From: Craspedostauros australis
Taxonomy: Eukaryota; Bacillariophyta; Bacillariophyceae; Mastogloiales; Achnanthaceae
DNA: 64,000 nucleotides
Reading direction: 5' to 3'
Assembly: GCA_026770025.1 (NCBI GenBank)
Contig: JAMXDE010000055.1
Coordinates: 1 to 64,000 of the forward strand
The position numbers were made by a program, and so were the translations under genes. This document shows positions 20,679 to 30,475 of this stretch, one piece after another (positions within the stretch are counted from its first letter, which is position 1; each line of letters opens with the position of its first letter). The notes under the pieces are model-generated. The model saw nothing but the letters and a program-made list of their open reading frames with translations. It did not search any database and had not been told where the DNA came from.

Positions 20679-23600
20679 TTACCAACCCATGATCTTGAAT
20701 CGTAGGTATTCGAAGACTGCGATAGACAATCCTTTGGTGAAGATGTCGGCCAGTTGCTCCGGTGTTGCAATGTGCTGGATGTAGATGAACCCTGCCTTGA
20801 CCCAGTACCAAAAGAAGTGCCACTTAGTCAGAAAGTGTTTGGTGCGCGCGGTTGGTTGATGATTGGTGGCGAGGGAAATGCAAGCTTGGTTGTCCTCAAA
20901 CACCGTGCACTGGAGGTTGGTGTGCAGCGGCATGTTGGTGCCGGCGTTGTTGATGACTTGGCGGATGAGCTGTTGGATGGGAATCAGCGTGCGCATTGCG
21001 AGAGAGAGAGCGGCGTACTCGGACTCCATCGTAGATAGAGCAATCTCAGTTTGGAGTTTAGACTTCCAAATGAGTGGGCACCCTCCCAATGTGATGAGGT
21101 AGCCAGTGCGCGACTTGACGGAGACGGGGTCCTTGTTGTCTTCTCGTCCGTAGAGCCCTGCGAAGTCTGCATCCACGTAGCACTTGAGATCGAGCTGCCC
21201 GGTGGGACGCACGATGGTGCCCTTGTCCTCAGTGTGCTTGAGGTAGCGCATGATGCGCTTGATGGCCTTGGCGTGTGAGCGGCGAGGGTCGCTTCCGAAG
21301 CGAGCGACTTGGGAGACTGCGAACGCTAGGTCTGGGCGAGTGTTGGTCGTGAGATACAACAACATGCCGACGACGGAGCGGTAGTTCCATGGTTCGTTCA
21401 TGGGTGGCTCATCCTTGCACTGTCCAAGTGCGAGCTGCGTAGTTGGTACGGGGCACGGACTGCAGTTCGTCATTTTCGTAGTGGCGAGGATCTTCTTGAT
21501 TAGTCCTGGCTGGCGGAGATGGACCGTGTCTGCTTTTGGATCACGGCTGAGCTCGATTCCCAGGAACTCGGTGAAGCTTCCTTCTTGGGTGAGCTCAAAG
21601 CCGAGGTCGCGCATTGACTTGATGAAGTCGTCGGCGGCTTGCTTGGTCTTGGAGGCGATGCCCGCATCGTCAACGTAGAGGACGATCATGATGTCCTTCT
21701 TGATGAACAAGCACTGCTCTTGGTCGCAGGCCTTGAAGCCGATCGTAGTGAGGGCTCGGATGAGGTGTTCATACCAAAGGCGAGGAGCAATCGTCAAGCC
21801 GTACAGGCTCTTGCGGAGCTTGAGGCAGGTGTCGGGACCCTTCGTTGATTTGAATCCACGAGGGAGATGAAGGTAGACTGGCTTGTGGATGGATGCTTGC
21901 ACGAAAGCGTTCGTGAAGTCGATGGACGTTGTTGTCCAACCCATGACGATGGAAGTGCTGAGGAAGATTCGGACGGATGACCATGCGACGACTGGTGCGT
22001 AGGTGGAGGCGTCCTCTTGCATGAGGTCTCCTCGGCAACACCAGCGTCCCTTGTATTTCTTGATGGTTCCGTCGGGGAGGCGCTTGCGGCGAAAGACCCA
22101 GGTTCCTGGAAAGATGCGATCGTTTTTGATGTCGATCTTCTTCACTTCCTCCCACGTGCCCTTTTCCGTGAGATCTCGAATCTCCTTTTCGGCGGCTTGC
22201 ATCCACTCGTCTTTGTTGTCGTCGCGAATGGCTTCGTCGAAGGAGAGAGTATCCGGGTCGGTGTTGGATGCCTTGTACACCGAGGTGCGTTCGGCGATCT
22301 CCAAGTCGCCACCTGCGGCAAAGTAGCTGATCATGCGATTATCGACGTAGGTGGGGTAGTTTGTTGCATCCTTCTGTGGCTCGATGATTGCGACAGAGTA
22401 GGCATGCTGTTCGATGTTCGCCCATGTGGTTGGTGGAATGCACTTCGCTGTGTCGAGGATGAACGACGGGTTGATGTCGAGCGTGGATGACGAGTCGATG
22501 TCGAGCATGGATCCTTTGTTGGCGGAGCGAGTCGCTGGGGCCGAAGTGAGTGGCGCCGTGTTCGACTCAATCATGCCTTGGACGAATTGCTCAATCTCAT
22601 ATTCGCTTGGAAGTAGCCACGGTCCTGGTCGGATCGTCGTCACTTGGCGACGGAGTAGCTCGAATGCGAGACGGTAATGATGATTTTCGATCATCGCGTT
22701 CCACACGGAGCGAGTCCTTTGGACGAACGCTTCTGCGCTGTACGCAGATTTGGGTGGAAGGTACCCTTGGTTCATCAAATGTTCGGGGTCTTGGTAGTAC
22801 CATGGCCCTGATTTGGCCTTTGACATGAAGTCGAGAGCGTCGAAGTGGGGTTCCATCGTGCCAGTACTGATGAAGGTACTCAGCTTCTCCACGAATTGCT
22901 CGACGGCGTGGTCAGTGGCCAGTTGGAGGAAATCTTCGTTGAGAAAGACGCTGTTGAGGTCTTTCTCGAAATGGTCCTCCATGTCCGAGTGAAAGTTGTT
23001 GTACGTTTCCTGAAATGGAGTCGCTCCTTCCTCGGTCATGTTGTCGGGGTCCGGTTGCCACCAGTCAGCCATGTTGATGCTTGCTTCTTCTACTTCAGCC
23101 GCCTTTGGAGTGAACGTTGGAAGGACGACGTTGGTTGGCTGTGGATTCAAGGTGTTGAATCGACCTCGGAGTCTGCGCAACAAGTAGTGAGCGTCCACCT
23201 TGAATTGGTGTAGATCGATGGAGAGAGAGTCGCTACCTTTGCGTTGGAGAGGTTCGATTGTATGTAAGCAATCGACGATAGCTTGTGAGAATGTGATGAT
23301 CGATGAGGAGTCGGGGTGCAGTTCCCTGGGTGTTGCGGCCTGTTCAATTTCTTCCAAGGTAGCTACTGCAGGGCAGAAGTAGTAATCATCGGTGTCTTCG
23401 TCGTCCAGCCAGGCTGCTTTGCCTCCCATACGTGCGTACGTGAATCGCTTTGGTTGTTTGCGAGTTCTCGTGCTTCGAGGTCTTTCTGGCGTTGGCTCAG
23501 ACTTAGGTGTCATGGGTGGCGTGGAGCTCGTCTGAATTGGTGTCGGAGCTGGAAGTGGTAATGGAGTCGCTGGTTCTAGTGTTGGTGATTCTCGGAGAGG

Positions 23601-26600
23601 TGAACTCAATTGCGGTTGAAGTGTTCGCTGATCCGGTGACTCTATAGTAGAGTCAGGTACCGGGGACTCATCGGGAGCTCCCTCTGTCGAAGACATTTGC
23701 CTGTTGGCTCCCTCTGAAACTGGCATCGGAGGGGGGAGAGCTTCACTCATGAGATCGGGGATCTGTTGCGTCATTGGTTGCGACTCTTTCGCCAATACCT
23801 GTGGCGTTCTTTCACGGATGGTTTGTTGGTTTCGAGTATCAATTCTCGGTGGTGGAGTGTTATCGTCGTTGCGTTGTAACCGGCTGTGGTCTTGCGTGTC
23901 TGATGCGAAGATGTCATCCTGCTCCATTGATTCCACATCGTCGTCATCGAATGGATATTGGAAGGTGGTGTCACCAAACATGCGAGTCCATTCTTCCGAT
24001 TGATAGCTTGGAAGTTGCTTCAAGTCGGTAGCAATCGTTGCGAACCAGTCATCGAACACGACGTGGAACTGAGGGGTGATTGAACCTGTCCGTGGTAATA
24101 GGACTAGAGGTACGGTTGAAGCATGCTTCGTAGAGAGACCCATGTTCACGTATCTCTCTCCTCTTGGCTCCCATCGGGGTATCTTGCGTCCATCGGCCAG
24201 TGCTTTGTTAAGGACATAGACTGGACTGCCCCACACGTGCAGGTTATGAAGTTGCTTGAGGGGAAGACGGATGCGTGACAGAACATCGTAAGGTGTGAGG
24301 CCGGTGGTAGGGTTAGGCACGCGATTGTAGATGTACGCGGCGTGTACGACGGCCATTGGCCACAGTTGAGCATCAAACATCGTTGGCCAGTGGATGCTTT
24401 GATGCATCATCATGGTTCGAGCCATTGAGACAATTGTTCGAATGCTTCGCTCGGCGATTCCATTGTGGTGATGTGCGCCGACACCTGCGAATCGATGGAC
24501 TTGATGGAATATTTCAAGGTGTTTGGAGTATTCGGGTGAGGTGAAGGTGGTGGCGTTATCTGATAGATACGATCGTACGGGGACTCCAACATCACGACAC
24601 ATCAGTTCGAACCGTTCCTTGGCTTCGAGGGTGGCGTGCGTGGTTAGCGCTGCCACAGGTTCCACGTGAATGTATCCTGATGCGTGATCGACAAAGATGG
24701 CTCCGCCTTTGTACATTTCGTTTGGATCGCCTTTGCCTCGTCCTGAGAAGAGGCGTCCTGGCGTTCGACCGACGAAGTGGTCCACTGATACTTGTTGTCC
24801 TGGGAACAAGTGATCGGTGCGCAAAACTCCTTGTTTGTCACGGACGACATGTTGAGTTATTCCTGGGGAAGGGCGACGGTGCAGCTTTCCGAATTGGCAT
24901 GCGGCACAGAGCGGAAGGCTTGTGACCCTTGCGGCAGCTGTGTGCATCTTTCTGGACGATTCTGACCCAGTGAGCGTGCCCGAACGCAGCAGGAACTTCA
25001 CTCGACTGAAGGATAAATGTCCGAGACGATAGTGCCACCGAAGAAGTTCCTTTTGCGGTTGGGTGAGGTTCACGTTGTGGTCCGAAACGGTTGTGACAAT
25101 GGATGTTAGTGCAGCTGGCACGTCATGGATGTTGTCGGCGCTGTAGCCGACGGATGTAGGTAGCCTTGTGGACTTCTTGTAGTTCGCTACGATTGCATTG
25201 CGATCGTCGTTTCCCAGGATTCCGCTGAGTTTGCAGGAGGACTTGTCGAAAACGATCGTTTCGCCCTGATACTCTTCAAGGAGACTGGAAGTGCTGATTA
25301 GCTTGACCTTTGATTCGGGAACATGGAAAGCAGGCAGTCGCAATTTGCGAGGGCTTCCAGTTACATCAAGGACATACCATTCGACGGTTCCCAACGCATT
25401 CACTTGGATTTTCTTGAGGAATCCGTTGAGAAAGGTCGGTCTTGGTGGAGGACTTGGAGTAGAACAGAAATCGTTGAGGTCATTTGTCACAGAAATTGAT
25501 GCTCCGCTGTCCCAGACGAGTTCGAATGGAGCATCGGGCGAGAGATAACTCTCAGCTTTAGCTGGAGATGCGAAAGCATTGCGATTGGAGAAGAAGGAGG
25601 CTAGACCTTGCAGAGTGAGTAGTGCGGGCATGTCATTGTCACATTGTTGCTTTTGACTTCGATCATACATCAAGTCAATTCCGCGAGTTGGGTACAGGCT
25701 CCAGAGATTTCGTGAGATGGATGAGGTGCGACCTTCTTGGCGGGGCAATTTTGCTGTCGTGGGTGTTTGGTTTTTACCATAAGTGGAATTTTTCGATTGA
25801 TTCCAGTGACGACGTTTTGATCTGTGATTGCGAGTTTTGGTCCGAGCCTGGGGACGCCACACACGTTTTGTTCGTGGGGAGTTTCCTTTCGACACGTTCA
25901 CGGGTTTGGGTCCATCTGGGTCGAGACTTTCCATTACGAGATCGTAGAGACTGCGTTTCACGGCTCCATTGAAGTGTGTTGGACGTTTGTGCACTTGCTT
26001 GTACCGTTCTTTGACTCGTGCCTTGTTGTAGACTAGATCAGCAGAGTTGATTGAGTCGGGTCTTCGTGGTACGTTCGTGTGGAGGAGTAGTAGAGTTACG
26101 GCAATTAGCATCCAGGCATTTGCTGCCGCGATGTACCACCCATACTCTACTCCGATAGTGATGACTTGGAGTGAGGCGAAGAGGAGAACCATTCCAACGA
26201 TGCTACCGAAGTAGTTGAAGGAGGTGAAGAGGTTCCAGACGAGAGACCACCAGGTGTCTTCGTCTTGACTGGAGGCGGCTGTGAAGCATGTCCACGCAGC
26301 CATGTCAATGGAGAGGTTGTCCTGTTTGGGAGCTTGCTTGCCCTTTGCCTTCGCCTTGAACTTGAAGTTGTCCTGATGACTCTCGGTGTTGTGCGAGAGA
26401 CGCCAGCGGCGGCACTTGGCGCACCACATGAAAGTCTTGTCGTTGACAAGCTTGCGCTGTGGTTCACCGGGCTTGGGAGCTTTGGACGACCAGCCCTGGC
26501 TGGCGTTGCGTTTGGCGTCGCGTTCCTTGGGCTTCTTGAAGTTGTTTCTCCTTCCGTCGTTCTTGGAGAAACCCTTGTGTTGCTCGAGAACGTTGGCGCT

Positions 26601-27944
26601 TGGATTCTGGACGACGTTGCTGGCGTACGAGTACTTGGGCACGTTGCTATCTCTGGTACGCCTGATGGCATGCCAGCGATTTCCGCGCACTTCGTTTTCG
26701 TACGACGCCTCAGCCTTGTTGCAGATTGCCATCCATGTGAGATCTTTTGCGGCAAGCTGTGGGCGAGCGTACTCGTACGTGAAGACGGGGAGACGCATGA
26801 GGATTTCCTCAAGGCTATCCTTCATCACATAGAGAGGACGTCGGTACTGTTCACCAGACCGGATCTGTCCTCCAGCCTGTAGGAAGGCATCGAGGATCGT
26901 TCGGAGGAGACGGAGGTCAAAGCGACCGGCGTCGTCGAGGCGCTTGCAAAGAGCACGAAGGTGGACTGCCATGAGACCAACGTTCTCGTTTGGAAAACGT
27001 CTGCAGTTGACTTCGCGGATCTTGGCTGCGAGGGCGTCTTGTTCATCCAAGGAGTTGGCCGAGTTGCTGTTCATGAACTCAACGAAGAGAGTGATGAAGT
27101 TATCGTGGAACTTCGGCTCGATTCGGTTCATGAGCTGGTCTTCGAGGACTGGATCAAGACTGTCACGGAAGAACGCTGAGGCTGTCTCGTTGTTCTGGAC
27201 GTCGTAGTGATCCCACTTCAGATGGAACTCGTCGAAATGCTTGGTGGCATCTTCAAGAGTGAAGGCGGCTGGTGAGTCCAAGACGCAAGTCATCCCTGAC
27301 TCTGCGTTGGCGTCAGCGATGTACGCCATGGTGAGGAGTCCGGTTCTTGCCATGTGGTTTCGCACCAGGCGAATGAACTGCTGGATGTTCCCTCCTTTCT
27401 TGAACTTGTCGGTGAGTCCTTGCTCTCGCTTGGACTGGTTGGTGGAGTCAGCACCGTTATGGAGGATTCTCTGTTGTTGAGAGTTGGTCCACCTGGTGTG
27501 TGACTCGTCTTGGAGGCCGGTCCAATGTCCGTTTGGTGCGCCTGCGGTCCAGGGCACCCAGTTGCGTCCTTGCTTGAGGATGCCTCCCATGATGGGAACG
27601 GTTGGTTTCCCAGAGAGGTCGTGGTCGTCGTCTTCGCTGTCCTCTTCTGACTTTCTGCTCTTCTTGGGCATGGGAGTTTCCATGTCGAAGATGCTGTCGC
27701 CGAGGAAGGACTGTTCCGTTCGAGGTCTTGTGTCGCCAGCGGAGCGGCTGCGCTCGAGACCGGGACGGCTTGGGGTTGTGGTGGCTGTCGCCGCTGCTTG
27801 GGCAGTGGCTATGGCCGCGTTTGCTGCTTCTGCAGCGGCTTCGGCCGCCAACGTCGCCTGTGTGAGGCGAGCGTTCTCGACCGTGATCGCTTCGAGCTGC
27901 GCTTGCAGCTCTTCCAGCGTGGCAGGGGTTGTCTCTTCCGCCAT
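20679..27944 (-). CDS. Copia gag-pol polyprotein (2421 residues)
   Basis: One frame from ATG at 27944. Parts in order: a Gag-like region with an Ala-rich coiled coil near the N-terminus; a zinc-binding block WCAKCRRWRLSH (about residue 500); a hydrophobic stretch of about 60 residues (about 565-620) that looks like two membrane segments; an aspartic protease with WDSGAS (about 810); the pre-integrase zinc region with HYRLGH and CAACQFGK; an integrase core with VDHFVG, LSDNATTF and HHHNGIAE; a long Pro/Thr/Ser-rich linker; reverse transcriptase with GRWCCRGDL and YVDDAG; and RNase H with YVDADFAG and TMESEYAAL. Gag and Pol share one frame, so separation probably depends on the protease. Confidence 0.93.
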   Translation of the reverse strand: MAEETTPATLEELQAQLEAITVENARLTQATLAAEAAAEAANAAIATAQAAATATTTPSRPGLERSRSAGDTRPRTEQSFLGDSIFDMETPMPKKSRKSEEDSEDDDHDLSGKPTVPIMGGILKQGRNWVPWTAGAPNGHWTGLQDESHTRWTNSQQQRILHNGADSTNQSKREQGLTDKFKKGGNIQQFIRLVRNHMARTGLLTMAYIADANAESGMTCVLDSPAAFTLEDATKHFDEFHLKWDHYDVQNNETASAFFRDSLDPVLEDQLMNRIEPKFHDNFITLFVEFMNSNSANSLDEQDALAAKIREVNCRRFPNENVGLMAVHLRALCKRLDDAGRFDLRLLRTILDAFLQAGGQIRSGEQYRRPLYVMKDSLEEILMRLPVFTYEYARPQLAAKDLTWMAICNKAEASYENEVRGNRWHAIRRTRDSNVPKYSYASNVVQNPSANVLEQHKGFSKNDGRRNNFKKPKERDAKRNASQGWSSKAPKPGEPQRKLVNDKTFMWCAKCRRWRLSHNTESHQDNFKFKAKAKGKQAPKQDNLSIDMAAWTCFTAASSQDEDTWWSLVWNLFTSFNYFGSIVGMVLLFASLQVITIGVEYGWYIAAANAWMLIAVTLLLLHTNVPRRPDSINSADLVYNKARVKERYKQVHKRPTHFNGAVKRSLYDLVMESLDPDGPKPVNVSKGNSPRTKRVWRPQARTKTRNHRSKRRHWNQSKNSTYGKNQTPTTAKLPRQEGRTSSISRNLWSLYPTRGIDLMYDRSQKQQCDNDMPALLTLQGLASFFSNRNAFASPAKAESYLSPDAPFELVWDSGASISVTNDLNDFCSTPSPPPRPTFLNGFLKKIQVNALGTVEWYVLDVTGSPRKLRLPAFHVPESKVKLISTSSLLEEYQGETIVFDKSSCKLSGILGNDDRNAIVANYKKSTRLPTSVGYSADNIHDVPAALTSIVTTVSDHNVNLTQPQKELLRWHYRLGHLSFSRVKFLLRSGTLTGSESSRKMHTAAARVTSLPLCAACQFGKLHRRPSPGITQHVVRDKQGVLRTDHLFPGQQVSVDHFVGRTPGRLFSGRGKGDPNEMYKGGAIFVDHASGYIHVEPVAALTTHATLEAKERFELMCRDVGVPVRSYLSDNATTFTSPEYSKHLEIFHQVHRFAGVGAHHHNGIAERSIRTIVSMARTMMMHQSIHWPTMFDAQLWPMAVVHAAYIYNRVPNPTTGLTPYDVLSRIRLPLKQLHNLHVWGSPVYVLNKALADGRKIPRWEPRGERYVNMGLSTKHASTVPLVLLPRTGSITPQFHVVFDDWFATIATDLKQLPSYQSEEWTRMFGDTTFQYPFDDDDVESMEQDDIFASDTQDHSRLQRNDDNTPPPRIDTRNQQTIRERTPQVLAKESQPMTQQIPDLMSEALPPPMPVSEGANRQMSSTEGAPDESPVPDSTIESPDQRTLQPQLSSPLRESPTLEPATPLPLPAPTPIQTSSTPPMTPKSEPTPERPRSTRTRKQPKRFTYARMGGKAAWLDDEDTDDYYFCPAVATLEEIEQAATPRELHPDSSSIITFSQAIVDCLHTIEPLQRKGSDSLSIDLHQFKVDAHYLLRRLRGRFNTLNPQPTNVVLPTFTPKAAEVEEASINMADWWQPDPDNMTEEGATPFQETYNNFHSDMEDHFEKDLNSVFLNEDFLQLATDHAVEQFVEKLSTFISTGTMEPHFDALDFMSKAKSGPWYYQDPEHLMNQGYLPPKSAYSAEAFVQRTRSVWNAMIENHHYRLAFELLRRQVTTIRPGPWLLPSEYEIEQFVQGMIESNTAPLTSAPATRSANKGSMLDIDSSSTLDINPSFILDTAKCIPPTTWANIEQHAYSVAIIEPQKDATNYPTYVDNRMISYFAAGGDLEIAERTSVYKASNTDPDTLSFDEAIRDDNKDEWMQAAEKEIRDLTEKGTWEEVKKIDIKNDRIFPGTWVFRRKRLPDGTIKKYKGRWCCRGDLMQEDASTYAPVVAWSSVRIFLSTSIVMGWTTTSIDFTNAFVQASIHKPVYLHLPRGFKSTKGPDTCLKLRKSLYGLTIAPRLWYEHLIRALTTIGFKACDQEQCLFIKKDIMIVLYVDDAGIASKTKQAADDFIKSMRDLGFELTQEGSFTEFLGIELSRDPKADTVHLRQPGLIKKILATTKMTNCSPCPVPTTQLALGQCKDEPPMNEPWNYRSVVGMLLYLTTNTRPDLAFAVSQVARFGSDPRRSHAKAIKRIMRYLKHTEDKGTIVRPTGQLDLKCYVDADFAGLYGREDNKDPVSVKSRTGYLITLGGCPLIWKSKLQTEIALSTMESEYAALSLAMRTLIPIQQLIRQVINNAGTNMPLHTNLQCTVFEDNQACISLATNHQPTARTKHFLTKWHFFWYWVKAGFIYIQHIATPEQLADIFTKGLSIAVFEYLRFKIMGW

Positions 27945-28356
27945 GATGGATGACGGGGACTTCTCGAATAGTCTTCGGACTTCGAGGGGATCGATCTATT
28001 TGCCTTCTCTTGCTCTTGCTCGACTTCACTTCGTTGGGAAGGTGTGCACTGAAGTTCGATGCAGGCTTGGAGGGGCTCGCACTCGGTCGGCGAGTGCGGT
28101 TATTGCTTGCTTTGGCAGAGGCTACTGAAGTTCGACCTTGGGTCGCTTACCTTCAGCTGGGACTTTTGTCCTCTTGAGTGGCTCGGTTTTCGAGCGGTGG
28201 GGATCTGATTTCAGATCAGATGCATGCGGTGAGGACGTGGTCCTTGTTGGAAGCTCGGTCTTCGAGCTGTGCCTTTTGGCTTCGTCTCAGAGAGACTCTT
28301 GCGATCGGTTGGCAGAGGAAGATGCTCGGTGGAGTTGATAAGAGAGTATTTGGCAA

Positions 28357-28372
28357 CCACTCGCAGCTACCA
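28357..28372 (-). other. Primer-binding site
   Basis: On the element's strand tGGTAGCTGCGAG directly follows the 5' LTR. TGGTAGC is the usual start of a site complementary to the 3' end of an initiator methionine tRNA. Confidence 0.6.
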
Positions 28373-29056
28373 GTTAGGATTCGGGCGTAGGCGTCGCGAA
28401 TCGGTGGAGAATGCCTCGTGAATCTGCCGGCTTCGGGATAGCCGTGTGATGCAGTTCAAGAGAGGTGTGCTGTTTGAAGAGTTATAACTTGTAACGATGA
28501 GAAGTAGAGTGCTTTGTAGCTAATCCTTGTCTGTTATTATGAGTTAGCTTATTGGTGTTAGTAGGGTGAAGAAACGATGCCACACAACTTGGTGAGACCC
28601 TGCACTGATGCACTTGATTCAGTGCAACAGAGTAGACAGTCAATACAGTACTTTGCTCTCCGCACATGTAATTACACTGTAGTGTAGATCATGACAATCA
28701 GTGATGACAGTCATGAAGCAGTGGATGTGGCTGAAGCTGACCCTCGGATTCCATTGCTTGAGTTGAAGCAAGTTGGATACACATGTTGAGACCACGGTAG
28801 TAGTGTGGTGGTCAGCAGCATGAGGGAATTGAGGTATGTTGTAGTAAGGAGGATCTGAAGAGCATATAGTTCCCAGGTGGGTTGTGAGTCAGGTCGGTCA
28901 GGTTTGGGTCATGATGGATTCGTGAATGGAGGAGAGAAAGGAGGAGAAAAGATTTGGTGGTCAATCAAGTCGGAAGATTTCGCGCCAAAACAGGAATTTC
29001 TCCCATCGGGTTGATACCGTGTTCGGTAGTAGTCTGTCCCTCATTGAATCTCAACT
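28372..29056 (-). repeat. 5' LTR of the copia element
   Basis: Partner of 19910-20595, about 96% identical by eye. Its outer edge abuts the second atgct target duplication. Confidence 0.9.
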
Positions 29057-29232
29057 ATGCTCATGTTGGCCTTGAGGAGATCTGAGTAGTAGACTTCAAT
29101 CTGTTTGAGCTGTCCAGGGCAGATGGGGCAGTGGATGCCATGGTAGAAGATGAGGAGAGTGTAGTTGTGTTTGGTGGTGTCAGAATTGGGCATGACCTCG
29201 GCATTGAAGCTTCCCTTCTGCCACAAATCCAT
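29057..29232 (-). pseudogene. Redoxin (AhpC/TSA-like), N-terminal part with CxxC site
   Basis: The 5' part of the split thioredoxin-fold gene. It starts at ATG 29232 (MDLWQKGSF), then TLLIFYHGIHCPICPGQL with Cys35 and Cys38 in a CPIC motif after a beta strand, then a helix ending LLKANMSI at the insertion point. The sense matches peroxiredoxin-like proteins with FYRGLHCPxC. Two-cysteine chemistry (disulphide exchange or peroxide reduction) is expected for the family. The target duplication is at 29057-29061, and the coding sequence resumes at 19909 in register, so the empty site was an intact gene of roughly 170 residues. No targeting signal is seen at the N-terminus; an upstream exon is possible. 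Confidence 0.7.
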
Positions 29233-29247
29233 TGTATGAATATGCAC

Positions 29248-30475
29248 ACAAGTGCTCTGGCTCGTCCATCAGATGTGTTTGCGCAATAATTCGATTGTGG
29301 CTGCAATGAGTTCCTCAAATGGTTTGCCAGCATACACATCGAAATCACCTGCAGACAGCATTTCCATCGTGCACGATGAAGTCGTTTATTGGAAGACAGG
29401 TCAATGAAGCCATTCAGATGTACCAACCATGACGAGCCGAGCTCCTACTTCAAGGAGGCATGGGCAACGCACGAAATGACAGCTTTCGCTGTGTGGGCTC
29501 CGCATTGCCAGCATGGAATCGTGTGCACGACCTTTCGCGGAGGTGTGCGGATTCTGACCGATTCAAGCTCCGCGAGATGGTCGTAGCCATCTTGCGAGAT
29601 TTTGTCTTCGTGCCGTCACCAAAACGTTCGACCAGATCGCGGATGGCAATTGGAGATTGAGCGACCTCGGATTGGCAGGCAAATGAACTGGATTTGAAGG
29701 AGGGTACCGTCTAGGATGTGCCAAAGGCCGCAGTGCTTGGCTCAAAACAACCTGTGGTATGACACGAGCTTGAATACTGGAATTCACGACCCCGCGACGT
29801 CAATGTCGATGTTCCAGTGGTACTGCTGGAGCTGGACTCTCCGCGCTTGGCACGCTGCTCGCGATCTTTACAACACAAGTGGGAGCCTGGCCCGCCCAAT
29901 ACGCTGGCACCTGTACTCGAAGCAGAGTTCGCTGCATCGAACTTTGCTGCATTTCGAAGACATTTAGATTCATAACCTGTGGGTGCATACATACGATACC
30001 ACCTGTACGAGTATTGTAGGGAAATTGGGCGCAAACATGGAGTTGATTAGATGTATAGTAGTCTTGCGATCATCAATGTGATGGTGCTGTGGTAGAGTAC
30101 GAAGCTCGCATGGAGCACGAGTCACTACTGGCGGAAAGTTAACAACCTTTGCCGCATCTTTGGTGATGGGAAAGAAAACCGCCAAATAACTGCCAACACG
30201 TGACCATTTGCTTCCAACGGTCGCTCCACGGACACGAGGACGGAAACATGATGGGGAAAAGACCCAAACCCAGAAACAAAGTGAAACAACACGAACCAAC
30301 GCACAACAATGCAAGTGATCAATCAGTCAATCAGCCAACCAACAAACCAACTGCTTCCACTATTTCGCCCACTCCATTCCACCAAACACTCATACTCGCA
30401 CTCACACTCATCCTCACGCGGTGACTTTCAGTCCTCTACCATACACCAGCAGAGCCACATCGGGTACCAGCGAAG
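29248..30475. other. Intergenic; start side of redoxin and GT60 genes
   Basis: About 1.2 kb between divergent genes. On the minus strand near 29280-29370 there is a short clean reading MEMLSAGDFDVYAGKPFEE ending in a stop before the redoxin ATG; it might be a 5' exon or a small upstream frame. The plus-strand leader before 30476 is A/C-rich with caatcagtcaatcagccaac repeats. Confidence 0.4.

Larger units (their letters stand above)
19910..29056 (-). mobile_element. Ty1/copia-type LTR retrotransposon, looks whole
   Basis: A 9147-bp element in minus orientation. It has two LTRs of about 685 bp, a primer-binding site next to the 5' LTR, a purine tract next to the 3' LTR, and a single long gag-pol frame. 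It is flanked by a 5-bp target duplication atgct (19905-19909 and 29057-29061). The order protease, integrase, reverse transcriptase, RNase H places it in Ty1/copia; the single frame and stramenopile host suggest the diatom CoDi group. It looks whole. By eye the two LTRs differ at about 25 positions (around 4%), so the insertion is not very recent. It interrupts the redoxin gene in coding sequence. Confidence 0.93.
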
